From JAAZFZ01 sp035647435 (GTDB taxonomy: Bacteria; Bacillota; Clostridia; Oscillospirales; Acutalibacteraceae), in assembly GCA_035647435.1 (NCBI GenBank), contig DASRNM010000063.1:1-15125 (forward strand): a stretch of 15,125 nucleotides of DNA, in the 5' to 3' direction. Both the position numbers and the translations under genes were made by a program. The notes under the pieces are model-generated. The model was not told where the DNA came from and did not search any database. It worked only from the letters and a program-made list of their open reading frames with translations. This document shows, in pieces, positions 7,698 through 14,782 of the stretch. Numbering within the stretch: the first letter of the stretch is position 1; each line of letters starts with the position of its first letter.

Positions 7698-8693
7698 GTG
7701 GATTTTAACGCTATTTATTATGAAAAAGATATAGAAAACTATGTTTTAGGCAGAGAGCTTTTGCAAAAATACTCACAGCTCCCCATGCACGTAATAGAGA
7801 GCCATAACAATATACCTGAATTGAGGAAAAGGGAAAACAGCGAGTTTGCGAAAATGAAAAGGCATTTAATAATCGGCGTTCGGAAAACACACAGATATGT
7901 GCCGAACGAAAAAATATCTGACTTTCTTGTGCCGTATACTTCTTCAGGGTGCAGTGCAATGTGCCTTTATTGCTACCTTGTTTGCAATTACAATAAGTGC
8001 TCTTATTTACGCTTGTTTGTCAACAGGGAGAAGATGCTTGAAGAGTTGATTAAACGCTCAAATTTAGCAGATGAACGGAAGGTATATGAAATCGGCTCAA
8101 ACAGCGACCTTATACTTGAAAATGAAATCACAAAAAACCTTGAGTGGACAATTGAAGAATTTGCAAAAAGGGGCAAAGGCCAAATAACCTTCCCGACGAA
8201 GTTTGCCAATGTTGAGCCGTTGTTAAAGCTTAATCATGCCCAAAAAACTATTTTCCGCATGAGTGTCAATCCTCAGGAAATCATTAAAACCTATGAGCTG
8301 AAAACTTCACCGTTAATAAAAAGAATCGAAGCAATAAACCTTATGGGCGAAGCGGGATACCCCGTTTGCATATTGATAGCTCCTGTCATATTCGTTGAAA
8401 ATTGGGAGCGTCAATACTCTGATTTAATCACAATTTTAGCACAGACTTTGTCACAGAAAGTAAGGAAGCAGCTCAGAATTGAGGTCATTTTTATGACATA
8501 CAGCTTTGTTCACCGAGCAATAAACAGCCAAGCGTTTCCGAATTCCCCCGAACTGTTTGATCAAACCAAAATGGTCGGCAGAGGCAGGGGGAAATATAGT
8601 TATAGGCCAAACATTAGAAGCTTGGGAGAGGAATTCATAAAAAAAGAGCTTGAGCAGAAGTTGGGCGATGCCGAAATAGCCTATATTTGCTGA
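7698..8693 (+). CDS. splB: Spore photoproduct lyase (radical SAM), Ser in place of the usual active-site Cys
   Basis: 331 residues, matching the length and nearly the whole pattern of Bacillus SplB. SplB reverts the thymine dimer 'spore photoproduct' during germination using S-adenosylmethionine and a 4Fe-4S cluster. The cluster motif CxxxCxxC is Cys85, Cys89 and Cys92. Tyr91 and Tyr93, equivalent to the two tyrosines of the hydrogen-transfer path, are kept. Later landmarks are PTKFANVEPLL, SPLIKRIEA and GYPVCILIAP. The position of the hydrogen-donor Cys (Bacillus subtilis Cys141, in EAACTSD as I recall it) is Ser134 here, in EIGSNSD. Cys96 and Cys101 lie close to the cluster and may compensate. 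The GTG start follows AAGGA by 11 nt or GGTGAT by 3 nt. A lone TATAAT at 7649-7654 is the only promoter-like box; a sporulation (sigma-G) promoter would be expected from Bacillus. Confidence 0.9.
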   Translation: MDFNAIYYEKDIENYVLGRELLQKYSQLPMHVIESHNNIPELRKRENSEFAKMKRHLIIGVRKTHRYVPNEKISDFLVPYTSSGCSAMCLYCYLVCNYNKCSYLRLFVNREKMLEELIKRSNLADERKVYEIGSNSDLILENEITKNLEWTIEEFAKRGKGQITFPTKFANVEPLLKLNHAQKTIFRMSVNPQEIIKTYELKTSPLIKRIEAINLMGEAGYPVCILIAPVIFVENWERQYSDLITILAQTLSQKVRKQLRIEVIFMTYSFVHRAINSQAFPNSPELFDQTKMVGRGRGKYSYRPNIRSLGEEFIKKELEQKLGDAEIAYIC

Positions 8694-8745
8694 ATGTTAA
8701 TAATAAGCTTGTTAGAATTAAGTGCAAAATTTGTTTTACAAATCA

Positions 8746-8773
8746 TTGTTTTTATTGTCGGTTGTGGTATAAT
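8746..8773 (+). promoter_or_regulatory. Promoter of the DUF3048 gene
   Basis: The -10 TATAAT at 8768-8773 has a TGG extension (TGGTATAAT). The -35 is TTGTTT at 8746-8751 with a 16-base spacer, matching only TTG of the consensus. The gene's ATG lies 37 bases downstream of the -10, behind GGAGG. Confidence 0.6.
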
Positions 8774-8810
8774 TGAGTCACTAAATAGTTAAAAAGCTCG
8801 GAGGGTTATA

Positions 8811-9899
8811 ATGAGTAAAAAGAAAGACAAGAAAAAACTTTTAATATTAATGATCGCTACAATTATTTTTATTGCCGCAATCATTTTAATTGCAGTTAAA
8901 TCTTGTGGCAACAACGGTGAGACCGACACCACGACGACCTCTGAGGTTACAACAACGGACGAGAGTCAACCTGTCGGTACAGTCAACCCGCTAACAGGTT
9001 TGAGTGGTTTTGACAAGAGCAAGTTGGGCACGAGACCAGTTGCTATAGTTATAAGCAATGCACCTGCGGCAAGACCGCAATGGGGGATTTGCACACCTGA
9101 TATTCTCACTCAAATGCTTGTTGAGGGTGGAATGACAAGGTTTATAGGCTTGTTTTCGGATGTTGACAAAATGCCGAAAATGGGCCCTGTAAGAAGCGCA
9201 CGGCATGACTTTATAGAATATGCTCAAGGTTTTGATGCAATTTTCGTTCATTGGGGTGGTAGCAAGTATGCATACAGTGCAATCAAAACAGACTCAAGAA
9301 ACATTGACAACATAGACGGAATGGGTGGAACATATTTTCGCCGAGATAAATCAAGGAGCAATGTTGGAATTGAGCATAGAGGGTATACAACGGGTGAAGA
9401 TATTTCAAAAGCAATCCAAAAGAAGGATTTAAACACAAAAATCAATGACAGCTTTAAATCTATACTTAGCTTTAACCCCGAAAATTCGCCTATGGATTTA
9501 AGCGGTGGGATTTGTCAAAAAATCTTGTTCAGATTTTCGGGAAGCTCAAAAAACGAATTCAAATATAATTCAGACAAAAACCTCTACTATTTCAGCCAAA
9601 ACGGCAAAGAGGTAAAAGACTCCGACGGTGTTCAATACTCCTCAACGAATGTAATCGTTCTTTACTGTGATATCTCGAGCATGGGCGACAATAAAGGGTG
9701 TGTTGATATTGACTTGAGCTCAGGGGTCGGAATTGTAGCGTCAAACGGGACCTTTGAAAACATCACATGGTCAAAGGGTGAATACAACGACACGCTTAAG
9801 CTATTCGCCCAAGCCGGCAGTGAGTTTACGCTCAATGCCGGCAAATCGTACGTAGGATTTGTGCCGAACTCTCAAAGCAAATACACATCGGTTTCATGA
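8811..9899 (+). CDS. DUF3048 (YerB-type) membrane-anchored extracellular protein
   Basis: 362 residues. A Lys-rich start is followed by one hydrophobic helix (about residues 9-29), a Thr-rich linker (about 38-50) and two DUF3048 regions. The N-terminal one shows NPLTGL, RPVAIVISNAPAARPQWG, ADI-like PDILTQMLVEGGMTRFIGLF, GPVRSAR and AIFVHWGGS. The C-terminal one includes the segment ITWSKGEYNDTLKLF. Family members, such as Bacillus YerB, are secreted or lipid-anchored and have no established function. Here SCGN follows the helix but the residues before the Cys (VKS) make a poor lipobox, so I favour a transmembrane anchor over a lipoprotein. It has its own promoter and a strong terminator, so it is probably monocistronic. 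The ATG follows GGAGG with 7-nt spacing. Confidence 0.88.
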   Translation: MSKKKDKKKLLILMIATIIFIAAIILIAVKSCGNNGETDTTTTSEVTTTDESQPVGTVNPLTGLSGFDKSKLGTRPVAIVISNAPAARPQWGICTPDILTQMLVEGGMTRFIGLFSDVDKMPKMGPVRSARHDFIEYAQGFDAIFVHWGGSKYAYSAIKTDSRNIDNIDGMGGTYFRRDKSRSNVGIEHRGYTTGEDISKAIQKKDLNTKINDSFKSILSFNPENSPMDLSGGICQKILFRFSGSSKNEFKYNSDKNLYYFSQNGKEVKDSDGVQYSSTNVIVLYCDISSMGDNKGCVDIDLSSGVGIVASNGTFENITWSKGEYNDTLKLFAQAGSEFTLNAGKSYVGFVPNSQSKYTSVS

Positions 9900-9917
9900 C
9901 TTTGAAACAAATAATTC

Positions 9918-9946
9918 ACGGGGCGGTTTAATCCGCCCCGTTTTTT
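9918..9946 (+). terminator. Rho-independent terminator after the DUF3048 gene
   Basis: A stem ACGGGGCGG / CCGCCCCGT with a six-base loop (TTTAAT) is followed by six T residues. It lies 18 nt after the DUF3048 stop. The isomerase gene on the other strand ends 32 nt further on. In that direction the stem is followed by TGAATTATTTG, so it may also stop the convergent transcript, less efficiently. Confidence 0.93.
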
Positions 9947-9977
9947 AATGTTTAATTATATATCGTATTGCGTTGAG

Positions 9978-10790
9978 CTAGGAAATATTACTCAACAGAG
10001 TGTCCATATATGATTTGAAATGGGCGAAAACAATGCCGGGTTCCTGCAAATCGGGTTTCCAACGCTTTACCCATTCGAGGGAAACAAAACCATCATACCC
10101 TTCTGATTTAAGAGCAAGCAAAGAATCAGTAATGGGGATGTTGCCATGACCCATCATTTTGTATTCGATTTTGCCGTCAATAAGTGCTGAGTCCTTGACA
10201 TGGACATGTTTTATAGCATTGCCTAAAAGTTTAACGGTTTTTTCGGGGCTTTCTTTGCCATAGCATACGGTGTGATGAATATCCCAAAGAATACCTGTGT
10301 TTTTGCTACCTGAATTTTCAATAAACTTAAGAATTTCCTTCGACGATGAAAGGGCTCCGTTTGTTTCAATTAACGGAGTTACATCGAACAGTGAGGCATA
10401 ATCACACAAAAGACCGTAGAGCTTTGAGCCTAACTCAAAATCTCCGTCAGTTACCTGTGGATCGCCTGTGGCCATAACACGAATATATTTAACGCCGATT
10501 TTGCCCGCAAGGTTTACATAAGCACAAGCCTCAACAAAAGAATCCTGTGCTTTTTGTTTATCCGCAAGAATTGCACCTGAAGTTAGCATAGGTATTTCAA
10601 GCCCGATTTTTGACAGTTTTTGAACCGTTGAATCAAGGTTTTTATTTGAAAAATCTTCAATGTCAGGGGCGTACATTTCGTTGCCGACGCCTCTTATTTC
10701 AATTCCGTCAAGGCCTAAATCCTTTGCGGTGGTGGTTATTTCGCTGAGGGTCCACCTCGGGCACCCGAGTGTAGAAAAAGACAACTTCAT
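9978..10790 (-). CDS. Sugar phosphate isomerase/epimerase-like TIM-barrel protein
   Basis: 270 residues, the xylose-isomerase-like (AP endonuclease 2) TIM barrel. The metal-binding set expected of this family is in order: Glu142 (LIETNG), Asp170 (ILWDIHHT), His197 (KHVHVKD) and Glu239 (VSLEWVKRW). LGLDGIEIRG near residues 25-34 is the usual first-strand signature. Members isomerise or epimerise sugars, inositols or hydroxyacids. The substrate here cannot be read from the sequence. The ATG at 10790-10788 lies 8 nt after AAAGGAG; a TTG seven codons upstream overlaps that ribosome site and is rejected. It starts 23 nt after the acyl-CoA synthetase stop with no terminator, so the two are probably cotranscribed, although no shared pathway is obvious. 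Confidence 0.85.
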   Translation of the reverse strand: MKLSFSTLGCPRWTLSEITTTAKDLGLDGIEIRGVGNEMYAPDIEDFSNKNLDSTVQKLSKIGLEIPMLTSGAILADKQKAQDSFVEACAYVNLAGKIGVKYIRVMATGDPQVTDGDFELGSKLYGLLCDYASLFDVTPLIETNGALSSSKEILKFIENSGSKNTGILWDIHHTVCYGKESPEKTVKLLGNAIKHVHVKDSALIDGKIEYKMMGHGNIPITDSLLALKSEGYDGFVSLEWVKRWKPDLQEPGIVFAHFKSYMDTLLSNIS

Positions 10791-10813
10791 ATTAAATGCT
10801 CCTTTCTGCAAGT

Positions 10814-12481
10814 TTAAGCAGTTTCGATTGATTCCGCATCTTTAAGCGAATACTTTTCAACAGCCTTTTCACGCAAAACAACCTTTTGAATTTTACCGCT
10901 CGCAGTCATCGGGAACTCGCCCATAAACCAATAATAACGGGGAATCTTAAAAAAAGCGACATTATCTTTATAATATTGTTTAACCTCGTCCTCGGTGAGA
11001 GATTCACCCTCCTTGACAATAATACAGGCGCAAATTTCCTCACCATATTTTTTGCTCGGGACGCCGATAACCTGAACATCTTTGACCTTAGGGTGATGAT
11101 AGAGGCATTCCTCAAGCTCTTTCGGATATATGTTTTCTCCGCCGCGGATTATCATATCCTTAAGTCTGCCCGTGACCTTATAATAACCGTCATTGTCAAC
11201 AACAGCAAGGTCGCCGAAATGTAGCCAACCGTCCTTATCAATGGCAAGTGAGGTAGCCTCGGGCATTTTATAATAGCCCTTCATTATATTATACCCTTTT
11301 GCGCAGAATTCACCGATTTGCCCAGGCGGTAGAGTTTCGCCTGTTTCAGGGTCAATAATTTTGCATTCAACCCCTGGGAAAGCCTTGCCCACAGTGGAGC
11401 ATTTGTGCTCAATTGAATCCGTTGTGGTTGTCATTGTGCAACCGGGGGAAGATTCCGTTTGACCGAAAACGATAACAACATCACTCATGTTCATTTTCGT
11501 TCGGACATCTTCCATTGTTTTTATCGGGCAGGGTGAGCCGGCCATTATACCCGTTCTCATGTTGCTAAAATCATATTTTTCAAAATCTGGGTGTTCAAGC
11601 ATGGCGATGAACATTGTCGGCACGCCGTGAACAGCCGTGCATTTTTCACTAACCAAAGCGTCCATAACTTTTTTTGGTTTGAACATATCAATAGGAACAA
11701 ACGCAGTGCCGTGAGTTATACATGCCAAAATTGCAAGCACCATGCCGAAGCAATGAAAAAACGGCACGCAAATACAAAGCTTATCCTTGTGCGTGAATTT
11801 CATTCCGTCACCGATTGTCATGCCGTTGTTAAGTATGTTGTAGTGCGTGAGCATTACACCCTTAGGGAAGCCTGTAGTGCCAGAAGTGTATTGAATGTTG
11901 ATAACCTCGTCACAGGTGCATGAATCTCGTACCTTGACATAGTCGTCATAAGGCACCGTTTCTGCAAGTGTATATAGGTCGTTCCAATTAACCATGCCTG
12001 CAGGGCATTTGTTTTCACCTGCATAAATGACTGCTTTTAGTTTTGGCAAAGTGGCACAGTCAAGTTTGCTGGGCTCACAATCCACAAGAGTCGGGCACAG
12101 TTTGTTTATAATATCAATGTAGCTTGTTCCTTTGTATTCATCAATCAGAACAATAGCCTTTGAGTCGGACTGGCGCAACTGATATTCAAGCTCAAAAATC
12201 TTGTAGCTCGTGTTGACGGTTATCAAAATACCGCCCATTTTTGAACTCCCAAAAAAGGTTAGCAGCCATGCCGGCACATTTGTCGCCCAAATCGAAATAT
12301 GGTCGCCCTTATTAAGACCGAGTGCGAGAAAGCCCCTTGCAATAGTTTCACATTCGTCGTCAAACTCTTTCCAAGTTCTTTTGTAGTCTCTGTCAGTGTA
12401 ATTAACCATGTTGTCATCGGGATATTTTTCTGCCATACAGGCAAGCTGTTCGCCCAAAGTCAATTTAGTGAATTTTTGCAT
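10814..12481 (-). CDS. Acyl-CoA synthetase, AMP-binding (ANL) family
   Basis: 555 residues, the normal size of a bacterial medium- or long-chain acyl-CoA synthetase. It would activate a carboxylic acid to an acyl-adenylate and then a thioester with CoA in the cytoplasm. The P-loop YTSGTTGFPKG is at about residues 198-208. VFGQTESSPG matches motif A5, and DGWLHFGDLAVVDNDGYY matches A7. GRLKDMIIRGGENIYPKE is the hinge and A8 motif. PMTASGKIQK carries the adenylation lysine (Lys530). FadD-, FadK- and AcsM-like proteins share this pattern, so chain length is open. Two ATGs lie six bases apart. The second (12481-12479) has AAGGGG six bases upstream, whereas the first (12487) directly abuts that site, so I chose the second. 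It is the first gene of a likely two-gene operon with the isomerase-like gene. Confidence 0.92.
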   Translation of the reverse strand: MQKFTKLTLGEQLACMAEKYPDDNMVNYTDRDYKRTWKEFDDECETIARGFLALGLNKGDHISIWATNVPAWLLTFFGSSKMGGILITVNTSYKIFELEYQLRQSDSKAIVLIDEYKGTSYIDIINKLCPTLVDCEPSKLDCATLPKLKAVIYAGENKCPAGMVNWNDLYTLAETVPYDDYVKVRDSCTCDEVINIQYTSGTTGFPKGVMLTHYNILNNGMTIGDGMKFTHKDKLCICVPFFHCFGMVLAILACITHGTAFVPIDMFKPKKVMDALVSEKCTAVHGVPTMFIAMLEHPDFEKYDFSNMRTGIMAGSPCPIKTMEDVRTKMNMSDVVIVFGQTESSPGCTMTTTTDSIEHKCSTVGKAFPGVECKIIDPETGETLPPGQIGEFCAKGYNIMKGYYKMPEATSLAIDKDGWLHFGDLAVVDNDGYYKVTGRLKDMIIRGGENIYPKELEECLYHHPKVKDVQVIGVPSKKYGEEICACIIVKEGESLTEDEVKQYYKDNVAFFKIPRYYWFMGEFPMTASGKIQKVVLREKAVEKYSLKDAESIETA

Positions 12482-12526
12482 AAGCATCCCCTTGCCTTTT
12501 AAATATTTTAATTTATTTTATCATTC

Positions 12527-12555
12527 ATTTTATCAAAGATAAATTACAATGGCAA
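12527..12555 (-). promoter_or_regulatory. Promoter of the acyl-CoA synthetase operon
   Basis: On the minus strand TTGCCA (12555-12550) and TAAAAT (12532-12527) are separated by 17 bases, each one mismatch from consensus, and the -10 carries a TGA extension. The -35 coincides with one arm of the inverted repeat TGGCAA/TTGCCA. Confidence 0.78.
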
Positions 12556-12566
12556 GGGATTTGCCA
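12550..12566. repeat. Inverted repeat over the synthetase promoter -35
   Basis: TGGCAA (12550-12555) and TTGCCA (12561-12566) flank the five-base centre GGGAT. One arm is the -35 hexamer of the minus-strand promoter, and the rlmD -35 begins 16 bp further on. This is a plausible repressor operator for fatty-acid or acyl-CoA-responsive control, but the arms are short and chance is possible. Confidence 0.35.
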
Positions 12567-12581
12567 ATAAAAGAAAATTTA

Positions 12582-12610
12582 TTGACGAAAAAGATATTTG
12601 AATATATAAT
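12582..12610 (+). promoter_or_regulatory. Promoter of rlmD
   Basis: TTGACG (12582-12587) and TATAAT (12605-12610) are separated by exactly 17 bases, the best sigma-A-type promoter in the window. It is divergent from the synthetase promoter, with the two -35 boxes 26 bp apart. Confidence 0.85.
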
Positions 12611-12655
12611 TGTAATGAGAACACAAATTTCTAAAACAGCAATGGAGGAAGAATT

Positions 12656-14008
12656 TTGTCCGTTAGAAAAAACGATAGGATTGAACTTGAAATAAAATCT
12701 TGCACCGCTCAGGGCGATGGAATAGGGTATTATGACGGGTTGACCATTTTTGTGGCGAATGCCGCAGTCGGGGATGTTGTCATAGCTCACTTGTTGAAAG
12801 TCAAAAGCAAAATTGCCTTTGCAAAGGTTGAAAAAATAATTGTGCCGTCGCAGGATAGAATTGAAGTCGATTGCCCTGTTTTTTCAAAATGTGGCGGTTG
12901 CACATTTAGGCATATAAGCTATGAACAGGAGCTTGAAATTAAGCAAAATGAAGTTGCTCAAACAATGAAAAGAATCGGGCATATCGAAATTGAGCCTCAA
13001 CCTATTATCGGTGCAAAAAAGTACAACCGTTATAGAAATAAAGCGCAATACCCAATTTCAATCGAAAACGGTAACCTGAAAATTGGTTTTTTCGCACCTC
13101 GAAGTCATAGGGTTGTCGATTGTAGGGACTGTCTGTTGCAACCTGAAAGTTTTGAAAATATTCTTGAAACGTTTGATAAATGGGTTACGGAAAACGAGAT
13201 AAATATATATGACGAAATCGCCCACAGAGGGTTGCTCAGGCATATTTATATAAGACAGGTGAGTGGAGGAGATACGCTTGTGTGTGCCGTAATAAACGGC
13301 GACAGCCTGCCTCACACCGACCGATTAATAGAGGGTTTAACACGAAACAACCCGAAAATAAAAGGAATTGTCTTGAATGTTAACAAGCATAAAACAAATG
13401 TTATTTTGGGCAAGAAATGCGTAACTATTTGGGGCGACGGATATATAACGGACAAGCTTTGCGGCTTGAAGTTCAGAATTTCACCGCTGTCTTTTTATCA
13501 GGTTAATTCAAAGCAAACAGAAAAGCTATATGAAAAGGCTGCCGAATATGCCGCCCTATCGGGCAATGAAACCCTGTTTGATATTTATTGCGGAATCGGT
13601 ACAATCGGGCTCACATTGGCAAGCAAAGCAAAACAAGTTGTAGGCATTGAAATTGTACCCGATGCCGTAGAAAACGCAAAAGAAAACGCAAAAATAAACG
13701 GCATAGAAAATGCACGCTTTATCTGCTCCGACGCCGCCAAGGCCGCCGAACAGCTCAAAAGTGAGGGCGTGTTCGCCGACGTTGTAGTGGTTGACCCACC
13801 ACGAAAGGGTTGCTCGCCTGAGCTACTCAACACAATCATCGAAATGAGCCCCGATCGACTTGTCTATATATCATGCAACCCCGCAACCCTCGCTCGTGAT
13901 TGTGCTATCCTTGACAACCACGGATATAAAACCTCACACCTCACCCCCGTTGACATGTTCCCCAGAACAGGCCACGTTGAGACGGTAGTATTGATGTCAC
14001 GAAAATAA
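12656..14008 (+). CDS. rlmD: 23S rRNA (uracil-C5)-methyltransferase, RumA/RlmD family
   Basis: 450 residues. A TRAM RNA-binding domain occupies about 1-60. Cys73-x5-Cys79-x2-Cys82, with Cys156 or Cys159, forms the probable 4Fe-4S site. The SAM fold shows LFDIYCGIGTIGL and VVVDPPRKGCSPE, with the catalytic nucleophile Cys407 in YISCNPATLARD. The C-terminus MFPRTGHVETVVLMSRK is typical. It methylates a uracil C5 in 23S rRNA (U1939 in E. coli, or U747 for the RlmCD type; the target cannot be told here). The TTG start lies 7 nt after GGAGG. The last ~280 bp are about 54% GC with many C-ending codons, against about 38% in the front half; by my hand count the change falls near 13720. The 3' end of this gene family is a known integration point for streptococcal conjugative elements, and accessory DNA begins just downstream. 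Confidence 0.93.
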   Translation: MSVRKNDRIELEIKSCTAQGDGIGYYDGLTIFVANAAVGDVVIAHLLKVKSKIAFAKVEKIIVPSQDRIEVDCPVFSKCGGCTFRHISYEQELEIKQNEVAQTMKRIGHIEIEPQPIIGAKKYNRYRNKAQYPISIENGNLKIGFFAPRSHRVVDCRDCLLQPESFENILETFDKWVTENEINIYDEIAHRGLLRHIYIRQVSGGDTLVCAVINGDSLPHTDRLIEGLTRNNPKIKGIVLNVNKHKTNVILGKKCVTIWGDGYITDKLCGLKFRISPLSFYQVNSKQTEKLYEKAAEYAALSGNETLFDIYCGIGTIGLTLASKAKQVVGIEIVPDAVENAKENAKINGIENARFICSDAAKAAEQLKSEGVFADVVVVDPPRKGCSPELLNTIIEMSPDRLVYISCNPATLARDCAILDNHGYKTSHLTPVDMFPRTGHVETVVLMSRK

Positions 14009-14023
14009 AGAAGTGTACTCTAG

Positions 14024-14042
14024 AAGGCTTGATATAAGCCTT
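14024..14042 (+). terminator. Hairpin after rlmD, possible weak terminator
   Basis: AAGGCTT-GATAT-AAGCCTT forms a 7-bp stem 16 nt after the rlmD stop. Only TCAGGGATTTTGG follows, so there is no proper U-run and its terminator function is doubtful. Confidence 0.35.
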
Positions 14043-14118
14043 TCAGGGATTTTGGTGATAAATTATTTTGTTAGAAAAACGATTATTTTTTGCTCTGCGG
14101 GAACTAGTCTATGAAGGC

Positions 14119-14250
14119 TGTATGACCCCGTACAGAGCGGATTAGTTGTCTCTGTCTCCGTACAGAACAGATTAGATGTCAGAGGGTCCGTACAGAGCAG
14201 AATAGATGTTTTTGTGAATCAGTGGGGTTGGGAAAGCAGGTTGGATGTAG
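14119..14250. mobile_element. Possible left-hand end of a Tn7-like transposon
   Basis: A TGTATGAC octamer (14119-14126) is followed one base later by three 23-bp direct repeats at 14128-14150, 14158-14180 and 14188-14210, each starting CCGTACAGA and ending with TTAG/ATAG then TTGTC, ATGTC or ATGTT. The period is exactly 30 bp. A weaker copy, AAAGCAGGTTGGATGT, lies at 14233-14248. Tn7 ends have this layout: TGT, a terminal octamer, then several ~22-bp TnsB sites containing AAAATAGTTGGG. The repeats share the (A/T)TAG(A/T)TG core of that motif as I recall it. If correct, the element extends to the right, and AAGGC (14114-14118) would be the duplicated target. No transposase gene is visible, so this is inference. 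Other readings are regulator-binding iterons or an unrelated tandem repeat. Confidence 0.4.
14128..14210 (+). repeat. Three 23-bp direct repeats, 30-bp period
   Basis: Units at 14128-14150, 14158-14180 and 14188-14210 are separated by unrelated 7-base spacers (TCTGTCT and AGAGGGT). Units 1 and 2 differ at four positions; units 2 and 3 differ at three. CCGTACAGA is identical in all three. Thirty base pairs is close to three helical turns, so bound proteins would sit on the same face. These repeats are observed directly, whatever their role. Confidence 0.93.
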
Positions 14251-14305
14251 ATACAAAATGATTTTTGCTTAGCACAAATACTGTAGACTTGTGAGGAGGG
14301 TAAGA

Positions 14306-14782
14306 GTGGATTTTGTAAATGACTTTGATAAAATTATCCTAGATGTATCCAAGATTCTAGGGAAACCAATCGATAAAGAAAAATATGAAATAGTTGATCG
14401 TGGGATTCCACGTCAGCCAAGAAGCTTACCATTCCAGATGATGGGTGTTTATACTTTTTGGTATGAAGGAAATTTTTTGAAGATAGGGAAAGCCGGACCG
14501 AGTAGCAACGCTAGGTTTTTAAGCCAGCATTACAATCCAAGATCAGCCCAAAGTACTTTAGCTGCATCTATCTTGTTAGATGGAAAAATGCAAAACAAAG
14601 GCATTAATGAAGTTAATGTTGGCGATTGGATAAAAAATAATTGTCGTAGGATAGATATATTATTAGATGTGGACTTGGGAATTTTCACTCTAGAGCTTGT
14701 AGAAGCAGCTCTCCATTATAAATATGAACCTATTTATGAAGGGTTTGCAGCACAAAGATTTAAAGCAGGTGAGCCAAAATGA
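14306..14782 (+). CDS. Small GIY-YIG-like protein
   Basis: 158 residues, no signal peptide or membrane helix. After a ~45-residue N-terminal segment it reads GVYTFWYEGNFLKIGKAG. Gly47-Val48-Tyr49 stands for GIY, and Lys59-Ile60-Gly61 for YIG. Arg70 fits the catalytic arginine, and Glu133 (LVEAALHYKYEPIYE) fits the metal-binding glutamate near the C-terminus. This pattern is typical of GIY-YIG nuclease folds, but the YIG tyrosine is Lys and the usual closing Asn is not evident, so nuclease activity is uncertain. I recognise no named relative. The GTG at 14306 follows GAGGAGGG with six bases between; the GTG at 14291 is part of that site. It shares ATGA with the next gene, so the two are translationally coupled, and it sits just inside the repeat cluster, probably as cargo of a mobile element. 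Confidence 0.65.
   Translation: MDFVNDFDKIILDVSKILGKPIDKEKYEIVDRGIPRQPRSLPFQMMGVYTFWYEGNFLKIGKAGPSSNARFLSQHYNPRSAQSTLAASILLDGKMQNKGINEVNVGDWIKNNCRRIDILLDVDLGIFTLELVEAALHYKYEPIYEGFAAQRFKAGEPK

Larger units (their letters stand above)
14009..14305. other. 297-bp gap between rlmD and the accessory genes
   Basis: The stretch holds the weak hairpin after rlmD, a 70-bp AT-rich segment, the three direct repeats and a degenerate fourth copy. About 55 bp before the next gene contain no convincing promoter: TTGGGA (14228-14233) and TACAAA (14252-14257) are an 18-bp-spaced but poor pair. I see no open reading frame, tRNA or other RNA gene in it. Confidence 0.6.

Noticed and set aside
8811..8910. Lipoprotein signal in the DUF3048 protein
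   Set aside because: The residues before the Cys are VKS, which does not fit the lipobox well; a transmembrane anchor explains the N-terminus better.
14128..14210. CRISPR array
   Set aside because: The repeats are imperfect, only three, and the spacers are 7 bases long; no cas gene is present.
14009..14305. Retron-type or other structured RNA gene
   Set aside because: No reverse transcriptase follows, and apart from one short hairpin I find no extended stem structure in the gap.
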